NCBI GenBank assembly: GCA_024509875.1
Contig: JAMPIV010004259.1
Location: 806,001-870,000 of the forward strand
Origin: Oreohelix idahoensis
Taxonomy: Eukaryota; Mollusca; Gastropoda; Stylommatophora; Oreohelicidae
Direction of reading: 5' to 3'
Length of the DNA stretch: 64,000 nucleotides
Shown here one piece after another: positions 35,860-45,225 of this stretch. The position numbers and the translations under genes are program-made. The notes under the pieces were generated by a model. The model did not search any database. It was not told the DNA's origin and saw only the letters and a program-made list of their open reading frames with translations. How positions within the stretch are numbered: the stretch's first letter is position 1; each line of letters begins with the position of its first letter.

Positions 35860-36300
35860 CCCATATTCTGTGCGGAGCGTTCGTCGCCGGTCATTGCGGG
35901 ATTTCCCATCTTTATTTGGCCCATACACAATGACAAGGTTGACTATGGTTTCTCCTTTTAGCTTTAGCACCATAATGCACTCTGAGACAAAGTTTCTTCC
36001 CTTGGTACTATGTGTTTGGGTTTTAGCCACAATACAACCACACTCCCTTTAGATCTTTCGGTTGTGGGAACTCCACTGTAGGGCAATATGTTGCCATCGA
36101 GATCCATAACTCATTGTCCCTATTTCTTCGTTTTCGTCAGAGCCAGAATTTCTAATTTTGCTTCCCTCATGTCCTCCACCAGCTCCTCTTCCTGTTAATA
36201 CCAATATTCAATGATCCATAAGTCGTTGTCCGTAATCTTTGCCAGTTCGTCGTCTTTAAGATCAGTCCAGTTTTCTCTCTGTCGTTACTTGTAATCATAA
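35860..36300 (-). pseudogene. LINE endonuclease fragment
   Basis: Minus-strand frames with shifts read VEDMREAKLEILALTKTKK near 36130-36180 and KLKGETIVNLVIVYGPN near 35920-35970. These are the N-terminal and central blocks (LREAKLDILALTETK, then VYAP-like) of the apurinic-type endonuclease domain that nicks the target for LINE insertion. It lies head to head with the plus-strand LINE-B piece at 36430. Confidence 0.65.
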
Positions 36301-36429
36301 TTTTTGGCAAGCAGGTGATTAACGGGAAGTGCCTTTGCAAGATGCAGGGGCTGCCTCCTTACGACCTCCATGCATACCGTCTGGATAATTCACGGTTTAC
36401 ATGCTACTACGTTAAACGCTTGCACTATT

Positions 36430-37215
36430 CGCACATTCATATCAACACATCCAAGAGAACACAAATAGACTGAATAAGTATAGCCAGAAGGTGCGTCTGA
36501 ACATCAGTCTAACGAAGACAGAGGTCATGACACTCAATGTGGGCAGTCCTGAGCCCATAACAATCAGGAACCAGAAGCTGGAACAGACAGACACATTTAC
36601 ATACCTAGGATGCATTGTAACACCACACGGCGGAACAAACAAAGACATCAAGAACAGAATGAATAAAGCGAGAACAGCTTTTGCTAGTCTCAACAACATC
36701 TGAAGTCTTCCCAGTACATCACAAACACCAAATTAAGATTAATGAGAGCTGTGCACTTTCTGTGCTTCTCTGTGGTGTAGAATGCTGGAGAGTAACAGAG
36801 CAGGAAATGTTGGAACTGTCCTCCTTCCACACAATCTGCTTAGGGAAAATTCTCCGAGTCTTTTGGCCGAATACTATCAATAACCAAGAACTACTTACTC
36901 GGAGTAAACAAGAGGACATGCACATCATCATAGCTGGCAGACGCTGGAATTGGGTTGGCCACATCCACAGAAGAGACCCCGATGTCATCACAAGAACAGC
37001 TATGCTATGGACCCCCAAAGGTCAGCGAAAGAGAGGCCGACCAAAAACAACATGGTGAAGAACTGTGGAAGCCGAGATGCAAAGAATGAACCAGAGCTGT
37101 GACACTGTACGAAGGATGGCCGCCGACCGAACAATGTGGAAGCAGTTTGTTGCTACACTACAAGACGCCACAAGGCGTGATGGCACTGACTGCTTTGACA
37201 GTCGGCGGCTAAAGA
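36430..37215 (+). pseudogene. LINE-B fragment, end of reverse transcriptase to 3' terminus
   Basis: Two frames joined by a shift near 36690 encode the post-polymerase region: LNISLTKTEVMTLN, DTFTYLGCIVTPHGG, CGVECWRVTEQEML, IIAGRRWNWVGHIHRRD, GQRKRGRPKTTW, then a stop and DRTMWKQFVATLQDA. The block ends with the GAAGAAAG tail at about 37208. It is the longest LINE-B copy here and the reference for the copies at 2166, 16122 and 50295. Confidence 0.88.
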
Positions 37216-37371
37216 TCAAAGAAGAAAGAAGTCATTAGATGCATGAAGCACTTAGGTCAGTAAGAATAGCTTCTCATTTATTTTTTAGCCTGGCTTGGGA
37301 CCGGTGTTGCAGGCAGGACGCACTTAACCGCAGGGAACACTGTACAGTGCCTCTTACCTAACGGTACCGGA

Positions 37372-37415
37372 CACTGTACAGTGAGTGGTACCTAGGTACC
37401 GCTCAGTGTACAGTG
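37372..37415. repeat. 44-bp near-perfect palindrome
   Basis: Centred on GGTACCTAGGTACC, with arms CACTGTACAGTGAGT and GCTCAGTGTACAGTG. Only a few positions mismatch. A third copy of CACTGTACAGTG lies at about 37338. It could extrude as a cruciform. Confidence 0.85.
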
Positions 37416-37936
37416 AACCTTAACTGCTAGGTAGGAAGCAATGAACTTGGGTAGGAATGACTTAACATTTTAAAGGTAAAAAAAATCAGAAACCCGTATA
37501 TAAATATAATAAGTGCTGTAGTGTATGTATTGAGAAATGGATGTGCCAGTAAAACCAAGGCAATAATACATGATAATTGCGTTCATTTTTTAGTATTAAT
37601 GAAGTAAAACTGGATAGATGACATTCCTTCGAAACATAGATCTGACCAACGAAAATTAGTATACGTCTAATCTGTTAAAAATATGTATATTGCTTATTTA
37701 GTAACTACTATTAGCAAAAGAGCTTTAAAAACTATTTTTTACCTTAATATAAAAAGTCAAATAATATATAACGTCATCTTCCCGCATTGTGACATAAAAC
37801 TTCCCTTTGGCCAGAACGTACTTAATCGCGGTGCGTGCAACGACAGAAGCATATTTTTTCGTCCGTAATAAGTTTAATTGTAATCGAGTTCAAGTTGTTA
37901 TAGATAAGTAGCAGATTTGAATTACGATGGAAGAGC

Positions 37937-37977
<41 letters not shown>

Positions 37978-38715
37978 GAATCTTGATGAAAGCTTTTAAA
38001 AGATTCATATTTCGTTTAATTTTGACAATTTTCACATCTGATTTTCAGTGATCTTCATATGCATTTTTTCATGAAGTTTCTCTTGTAAAAATTAGTTCAG
38101 TTTACTTAATATCGTACTTTTATAGCATTTACGTTTGAATCCATCTGTTTTTTCACCAAAATAACCGGAAAAGCACACATCTTCGAACGATTTCTTATTT
38201 CCATTTTTTTACTAGCGTAGACGCTTAAGGGTCATGCCTCGAAGTATCTCTCTTTCCATTGGATGACCTTTGCGGTGTTAGTTATATTTTTGATTGCAAG
38301 GACATTGGATCGGTTGAATTGTGACAGGAAGACTTTTGAATCGAGTCATGGCTCTTCTTATTTAGTACGTATACATACATTTTACACATTCAACCATTTA
38401 ATCTTCAGTTCATTCATTTGGCAACCAATACGTCATGTTTTTGCAGCGGTGTTTCCTGTAGCAATTAGTTGAAAGTGATGAGGTTTCCAGTTCCATGCGC
38501 AGCCTCATATTAATCGTTTGAACGACATCCCTCAGAAACAGTAAACCTATTCTTTCTGTTTTTTATCCGAGACCCCCAGGAACTAGACGTGGCAGAAAAG
38601 AAGAGGTATGGAAGGGTTAAAATAATGGTGGTAAGTCTGTGACTACGGTAATTCAACTGTTACCAGGGGTTTGAACTCTAGCAAGAGTAGAGGGTTAAAC
38701 AGATGAATAGGTCGC
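37416..38715. other. gene-free AT-rich stretch with a 34-bp poly(A)
   Basis: A run of 34 A at 37943-37976 could be the tail of a retroposed copy, but the preceding sequence shows no recognisable gene. The last bases, GTCGC, are the left target duplication of element C. Confidence 0.5.
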
Positions 38716-41327
38716 TGTCGTAGATTTCCGATAGGAGAATTAAGACTAGGTTTGGTCCCTTCTGAATAGGTTTGAATAGGTGATAGACTCAGTGAGAGTT
38801 AGTGAAAGGTAATAGAATTTCCACACACGTGAGATGATAGATTTTGATATAGTGGCTGTCTCTGAAAGCGAAAAGAATTCTTCTCTCTCTCACCTATCTT
38901 CTACAACAGTTGTTACAGCGTCAGACAGACTACACCAATATACATATTACGTATATTTCTATCACTCACAGGCACGCACATACACGTGACGACAGGTAAA
39001 CACACAGACGTGGGAAAACTATAACAATGATATATATATTTAGAACGAGCTGACCAAACACGATTTTTAAGTTCCCGAGCGATTTTAATATCAGGAAAAA
39101 TCGGCTCACAACATCAAAGAAAGTACATCAAGGAAAATACATATACACATAGTCATAAAAATTCAAGGAAATGTTGCAAGGATGATAGCCCCGTTATAGT
39201 GTTAACTCTAGGTTTAGCCCGGCCCCGTTAAGAGAACAGATGATGGCGCCAGAGTCACAGATACATAGGGTTTGAGTCTAAGAGTTTTCTTTGTTTTATC
39301 TCGTAATTATATGCACAGAGTTTGGAAAACAAATCTGATTTAACCTAAGACAACAACACAAGAACTCTAGCCTTAGCAACAGATTATGCAGATTGAAAAG
39401 AAAATTTGGACAGCAACAGGGTGTCAAAGATATAATAGTGAAAATATCACTCAGACCAGCGTACACTCATTCATTCCGCCATGGCTTCTCATTCATGTAC
39501 TCACGACTTTGCTCGCTGCCTCTTGGAACACACTGATTTTAGATCTTTACACAGACTCAAAAAAAATGCAGTCTTCTGCCAAGAAGTCCCCAGTTCCAAA
39601 AGACGTATTTAACTCGGAGTCTCCGGGAACGACTACTTGGGTGTGCAAATTTGTTCAAATGTCTGATTAAGTCACCTAACAATTATTCCAGGCGCGGGAG
39701 TTAGCAGAGCACAGTGTCAATAGCGTAGGTTTCTAAAAAATGATGAATGTCAGGTCGGTGCCTTCCCTCAGTATAGGATTCACTTTAGTCACACCACAGA
39801 TTTGTCCACAAGATATAATCTAGTCGGAAAATGATTGTTAATATTCACGCCACCAGGCAGCAAATTATATAGAGTTTCTAGAAGAAATTAAGTGCTGGCT
39901 CCAAGGTCCAGTATTTATCATTACAGTCTTTGAAAACCCGTTATAGGGATATTAGTATTTCTGTCTAACTTGCACCGTCAGATCAGTGTTACTTGAGAAA
40001 ACCCACGTGGTTCAAAATAAGGACTGTCTATTTCTTCACAAGTATGGAAACTACTACTAGGTGCTGGTAAAGTTAGGGTCACCCCAAAACTTTCACTGTG
40101 TGGAGGAAAAATAACACATATAATATAATAAACAGAATCTGTACTGGTTAAAACTTACATTTAAACTTGCAAGCAGAGAGCTTTGCTTATCATTTAAACT
40201 TCCCGTGACGTAAGTTATATTTAAAAATCAGCAATCCTCATAAATTAAGAACACGTGCGTATTCCGTCACCATTCATGAGGCTGGATTCTAGAGTTTATA
40301 CGTTAGTTTAGAAAAATACACTCGACTGAGTATTAGCAGTTAAATTAAATTTATAAATAGCTACAATTGCCGTTATAAGCTAGAAATTTTAATTTTATTC
40401 TGCTTTCCACTGAATGCTTCCCTAGAAAATATAATAGCCTACCACTTTATTTCTCTTCTGCGCTAAAGAAATAGATTAAAATGAATTAAGCGATTTAACA
40501 CTTTAACACTCACAAAATCTATATATCTATCATATTAATTACCTCAACCACAGAATTACAGGTAGTCGCACAACTTAAGAATAAAAATGCTGAAAATATT
40601 TCTGGAAGTCTAGAAGTTCGACAAATTGCCGAAACAAACTGAGATCTTCGCTAACAGCTATTCTGTTTACGAGCGACCTATCTACTGTGAGTCTATGAGC
40701 GAGAATGAAATTAAAGTTTCAAACTTGGCCAATATCTTAAAATCAGACAAAGGGCCCAAACTTATTTCGCCAAGCGAAATTATCTCCCCTACTCCCAACA
40801 TTTACGTCCGCTTAACGCGTGTCGTAACTGTCACCTACTGACCACGATGTACGCATGTCAGTTTCAAATCCCAGTCGCAATGACTCCAATGCGGGCAGTT
40901 TTCACACTACAGCTGACCATGGCCCAAGTGAGCGCCGTGTCAGTTTGGGATTTTCCAGACAAATGTCTGGATACTGACCGGTGCAGATGTAAAGTATCAC
41001 ACCTCACCGGGACTAATGCCGAGAAGAAGCTCGCGCGCTCGGTGAGAATGTAGACGATTTGCTACGTCCTATGTTCAGCGAACCGACTTATCACGCCTTC
41101 TGACGCCCTGCAGCCCTGACATCTACGTAATATCGTCCTAGCGCGATTCTCAGTTTTGAGAAAGAAACAGGTAAAGTTTGCGAATTATATGAAAATAATA
41201 TTCGCAAAACGAATGGATGAAAAATATACAGGAAAAAATGAAATACAGAGATAATAAAAGAGAGAATTTGGGTGAACGAATAGGAAGAAGATGTAGGAAA
41301 TTAAATGAATATAAACCCTACGTGACA
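38716..41327 (-). repeat. 3' LTR of element C
   Basis: A 2612-bp direct repeat of 45226-47839. Differences noted: small indels near 39326 and 39390, a substitution near 39827 and a cluster near 40873. Short open frames inside (such as 39386-39670) recur in the other LTR only because the LTRs are duplicates. Confidence 0.97.
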
Positions 41328-41343
41328 GAGCCTCCCCCCTTTA
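41328..41343 (-). other. polypurine tract of element C
   Basis: The minus strand reads AAAGGGGGGAGGCTC immediately before the LTR start TGTCACG, the expected place for plus-strand priming. Confidence 0.75.
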
Positions 41344-41454
41344 AGATATGGAAGCACTCCATGTCTACGTTATGGAGTTTAATTTCCTATAACCGTAGCT
41401 TCGGGGTGTCTGTCCTCTTCCCTCTCATCTTCCTCCTCCATCTCTGTCCAATTC

Positions 41455-41654
41455 CTACTCAAGTCCACTCCTCAAAGTTTCCTTCCCCTGGAATGTCTCA
41501 TATGCGCGCTTGAAAGAGCGTCGCCGCTTCTGACATTTTTGAAAGATTTCCTGTGATAGCGGTGGAATATCCCTGCCACTATCGTCATCTTCGTCAGTTT
41601 TGGCGATCGTCAGGAGATGGTCGGAGGTTGGCACTGGTTTTTCCAAGTATCTCT
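41455..41654 (-). pseudogene. element C post-integrase linker remnant
   Basis: After the main pol frame stops at 41655, a one-base shift opens a short frame (IKRYLEKPVPTSDHLL onward) equivalent to the linker that joins integrase to reverse transcriptase in element A (LKKYLEREHQEETHLL). It ends at 41455, only about 130 bp from the LTR, so the polymerase is deleted and not merely mutated. Confidence 0.75.
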
Positions 41655-43583
41655 TTATAGATTTAAATGGAAAACCTTCTCCTTTCCTTCAATAGAGATC
41701 TGGTAGTTAGCCTTAGAAATCTTTTTCAGGACGGTAAACGGCCCTTGCCATCCGATCTTCAGTTGGTTGTTCTCGGTAGGGAGCAACACCAAAACTTTCT
41801 CTCCTGCTTCCAGTTCTCTCTCTTCCGCGACTTTCCTGTATCGGTTAGCGTGCTTGGTGCGTGCTCGCTTAAAGTTAGTCGTTGCTAGGTCCCACCCTAG
41901 TTTCAACCGTTCCTTTAAAACCGACACATATTTACTGGCTGAGACAACTGTCTCATCAGCCTTCTCGTCTGTCAGAGACTGAAGTAAGGCTTCAAGCGGG
42001 CCCTTAATGGGTCTGCCGAATAAGAGTGTAGCTGGCGGAAATCCTGTGGAAGTATGAGGAGATTCTCTGTAGCCAAATAATGCTGCAGGAATACAGAGAT
42101 CCCAATCTTCAGGTTTCACTTGTGCCAGCTTACTTAGCATCATGGTGAGGTTTCCATTAGCACGTTCCACGAGCCCATTTCCCGCCGGAGTATATGGCTT
42201 AGTGTGGATGTGTTGGGTCCTCAAGATCTTAACGATCTCATCCATCAACAGGTTTCGGTATGGAGATCCATTATCCGTCAACACTTGCTGAGGGAATCCC
42301 AACCGAGTGAAAATCTGCACGAGGGCTTCTGCGACATGCTTGGCATCTGCGCATGTTAGCGGGATAGCTTCTGCCCATAAAGTGCATGTATCGACTAAGG
42401 TCAGGATGAACCTGTTCCTTCTTTTAGTCCTTTCGAAAGGCCCTAAAATGTCGATCACAACCCGTTCGAATGGTGTATCCACTATTGGCATTTCCCCCAT
42501 GTGGACTGGGGGTGTCCGTTGCTTGGGTGGTACCCGTTGGCACTGGGCACAGGATTTGACGTACCTGATAATATCAGTGTTTACTCCTGGCCACCAATAA
42601 TGAGTGGTTATACGTTGGTTTGTGGCGTTCTGTCCCATATGTCCGCTGAAGGGAAGAGAGTGCCCCATTTCTAGGATTTGGCTTCTGTACTGTTTCGGTA
42701 CTAGGAGCTGGTTGTAACCTTGGTCAGGCTTGCCCGTTCTCCGATAAAGTACGCCATCCTCAGAAAAAATGTCCCCGTGCTGTTTGGGTTCCTTAGCCAT
42801 GGGCAGTTTCCTAAAGCAGGGTGCCAAAGTAGGGTCCTTGTATTGCGCTTCTTTAAGTTCCATAGGTAACAAATTTGGCGCAGGCTCCCGTTCCTTCTTG
42901 GTTTGCCCTCTTGTAGTTACTGCTGCCACAATCGGCTCTTCCGGTTTCCCAATACACACGTATCTCCCGCCAAGTATGACTGGGTAGATGGGATCATCCA
43001 TAACAGCCGCTTTGATCACGCCTCTGACAAAGTCAGAGTGTATCTCCACCAATGCGATGGGAAGCGCTGTAGGTGCATCACTCTTACGAACTCCACAAAG
43101 TTGGACGGTCTCTGCTGTCTCTTGACCGGGTTTGACCAGGTTCCTGGCAACAATGCAATCATAAGAAAGCCCCGTGTCAAATAAGCAAGAAGTTTGAGAA
43201 CCGTTCAAAGTAACAGTACCTCGCGTTGAGGGTCTATCCCCAACAGGTTGGGAATCACTGTCAATAATTCCGCCTTGCGAGACTGTCAATAAGCATCCGA
43301 TGCGTTTCGGCTCGGTGTGCTCGGTCTGATCATATGTCCCGTGCTCAGGGGTTCTCCCTTTGCCACCTTGTCCTTTCTGGCTACGCTGCCATGTAGGGCG
43401 GTCGGGTTGATCAGACTGTTTGGGGTGGTTGGGGTACTTGTTCTTGTAGAACTTGGATTTTTCAGGAGGGGGGTTTTGAGGTCCAGTTTCTCTGTGGTTA
43501 TTTTGGTTAGAAGCCTGAGAAGATTGCTCTAGGTTATGTTTTCGAAAATGCTCCTCTGTCGGTTTCCGCTTTGTGGCCGTAGT
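41655..43583 (-). CDS. Element C protease-integrase polyprotein
   Basis: The frame is open from 43583 to the stop at 41655. Counting from the TTG at 43289, the aspartic protease motif FDTG lies at 37-40. The integrase zinc domain has His210, His217, Cys247 and Cys250, and the catalytic triad is Asp280 (VVIDILGPF), Asp339 (LTDNGSPY) and Glu375 (NGLVERAN), with 35 residues between the last two: a complete DD35E core. A GPY/F-like GWQGPF module follows. The product would mature gag and insert element DNA into the genome. The frame is -1 to gag with a 55-nt overlap (43529-43583), so it may be expressed by ribosomal frameshifting. No reverse transcriptase follows, which is odd for an LTR element. 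Confidence 0.9.
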   Translation of the reverse strand, partial: TTATKRKPTEEHFRKHNLEQSSQASNQNNHRETGPQNPPPEKSKFYKNKYPNHPKQSDQPDRPTWQRSQKGQGGKGRTPEHGTYDQTEHTEPKRIGCLLTVSQGGIIDSDSQPVGDRPSTRGTVTLNGSQTSCLFDTGLSYDCIVARNLVKPGQETAETVQLCGVRKSDAPTALPIALVEIHSDFVRGVIKAAVMDDPIYPVILGGRYVCIGKPEEPIVAAVTTRGQTKKEREPAPNLLPMELKEAQYKDPTLAPCFRKLPMAKEPKQHGDIFSEDGVLYRRTGKPDQGYNQLLVPKQYRSQILEMGHSLPFSGHMGQNATNQRITTHYWWPGVNTDIIRYVKSCAQCQRVPPKQRTPPVHMGEMPIVDTPFERVVIDILGPFERTKRRNRFILTLVDTCTLWAEAIPLTCADAKHVAEALVQIFTRLGFPQQVLTDNGSPYRNLLMDEIVKILRTQHIHTKPYTPAGNGLVERANGNLTMMLSKLAQVKPEDWDLCIPAALFGYRESPHTSTGFPPATLLFGRPIKGPLEALLQSLTDEKADETVVSASKYVSVLKERLKLGWDLATTNFKRARTKHANRYRKVAEERELEAGEKVLVLLPTENNQLKIGWQGPFTVLKKISKANYQISIEGKEKVFHLNL

Positions 43584-44479
43584 TCAGCCAGCGCATTGTG
43601 ATAACGCTCAGACTTTTCCAAAATGTCTTCAAGTTTTTCTGCCCCCTGCTCAGCGAGAAATCTCCGGGTATCAGCAGACAAAGTGTTCTTTATTTGTTCA
43701 GTTAGAACAAGTTCCTCAAGACCTTCATAGGTAGAGGGGAGCTGCGAAAGCTCAAGGCACTTTGTTAGATATCCCTTAAGACGAGATGAGAACTGGTGAA
43801 AAGTTTCAGAATTCTCTTTCCGGCTGTTGCGAAACAGTTGCAAAAACCTGCGAGCGTTCATTTCAAAGCGCTCCAGTAACGCTTTCTTCAACCCATCGTA
43901 GTCGTCTTGTTGGCTACTTTCCAGCTTAGAATAAACATCATAAGCAGAACCTTTTAGGGCCTGGGAAAGTTTCATATTCCAACGCGACCTCTCTAACCCG
44001 TACAGAGTTGCAATTTTTTCAAATTTTTCTAACCATGTGTCAATCTTCTCATTTGGACAAGGAAAAGATTCAAGAGTGAAAGACATAGCATTTAGTTGAA
44101 GAGATTGAGTGTTAGCCGGGTCAGTTAAGGAAGAATGAGGAGAAGACTCTCCATTGCTGGAGGTAGAGGCAGCACCACGGCTTTGGAACTCTAGAGTCTT
44201 AAGCGCCAGCTCATGATGTCTCTGTTTCTCTTTCTCTCTTTCCTCATGCTGCATCCTGCGAATTTCCATTTCCTCGTCCATCTTCTTCTGCTGTAATAGC
44301 CGGTCTTCCGCTTCTTTCCTCTCCGCTGCTTCTTCTTTCCTCTTTAGTTCTTCTTCTTTCCTCTCCGCATCATATCTCTCAAGTTCGTCCCTGACAAAAG
44401 CTTTCGCTTCTTCTCCTTCCAGTCCCTCCTCTCTCGCTTCGTCCTTGAGAAGTTGTCTAAGCTTTGCCCTCTCGGCCAT
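43529..44479 (-). CDS. Element C gag
   Basis: A 316-codon frame starting MAERAKLRQLL. Residues about 25-95 form a charged Glu/Lys/Arg coiled coil. Residues about 135-300 form a capsid homologous to the A/B gag, with YGLERSRWNMKLSQ and a SCAN-like half ending FLAEQGAEKLEDILEKSERY. No CCHC zinc knuckle is present in gag or in the overlapping start of the protease frame, where A and B have one. The ATG is chosen because the homologous frames in A and B start at the matching place. No internal stop, so it is probably expressible. Confidence 0.9.
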   Translation of the reverse strand: MAERAKLRQLLKDEAREEGLEGEEAKAFVRDELERYDAERKEEELKRKEEAAERKEAEDRLLQQKKMDEEMEIRRMQHEEREKEKQRHHELALKTLEFQSRGAASTSSNGESSPHSSLTDPANTQSLQLNAMSFTLESFPCPNEKIDTWLEKFEKIATLYGLERSRWNMKLSQALKGSAYDVYSKLESSQQDDYDGLKKALLERFEMNARRFLQLFRNSRKENSETFHQFSSRLKGYLTKCLELSQLPSTYEGLEELVLTEQIKNTLSADTRRFLAEQGAEKLEDILEKSERYHNALAELRPQSGNRQRSIFENIT

Positions 44480-45192
44480 ATTATGTCAGTGACTGAGACT
44501 AGTGGAGAACGAAAATAGGAAAAAGGATACACTGGTTCCTAACACTTACGAGAAAAAATTTTACCAAAAATCAAAAGATGATATCCTTAACCCTGGGATA
44601 CCTCCTCCAAATTAAAATCTAACTATCGCTGCTATTATCGGCAATAAAGCACTTAATGCAAAACACGACTACGCCAACTAAATGGTAGTTAAGATTACAA
44701 CTGAAAAATAAGTTGCTACAGTGGAAAAGCAAACGAATATTGCAAAAATTAAAGAGAAAAATAATCCCTTAATTTTTAAAAATCCACTATAAGTTCGCCC
44801 CTGAAGTCAGATCGGGTAAGGGAGGGAATTAATCTGGACAAAAAGTCCGAAACACACTCCTTAACTTAGTTCAAACGCCGTTCTGCCTCAGTACCCAGTG
44901 AATGTTATACACTCACCACTTTACCAGCATTTAGTATTACAATCAGCAGTTAACATATATCCCGACAAATCAACCTGTAACCAAAATGTATATTATTCAA
45001 AGATGCTGTGTAAAAAAAACTTATTAGTTTGTGTGGTCAGCACGTCCGTAAACAGATCGCTAGTCTAGGGGGTAATTATTTAAAGATATAACAACTCACA
45101 AGACATCACACTCTTACTCTATATCAGAATACAGAATCTTAAGTTCAAAATCCAGATAGACGAGTCCACGTTTGTCGTACTCGTCTTCCTAT

Positions 45193-45224
45193 TCTAAGTT
45201 CAAAGACCGGAAACGAGCCCTCAT
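45193..45224 (-). other. primer-binding site of element C (tRNA-Pro-like)
   Basis: Just inside the 5' LTR, after AA, the minus strand reads TGAGGGCTCGTTTCCGG, followed by TTTGAAC. This resembles the complement of a tRNA-Pro 3' half (acceptor CGAGCCC plus CCA, then the T-arm), with one mismatch in the CCA-pairing part. A diverged second copy of the same boundary lies 55 bp further in. Confidence 0.6.
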
Positions 45225-45225
45225 T

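Noticed and set aside
39386..39670. Open frame repeated at 45904-46182, apparently a conserved protein
   Set aside because: Both copies lie in the two LTRs of element C, so identity reflects LTR duplication and not selection. The same holds for 40626-40841/47138-47353 and 40847-41053/47359-47565.
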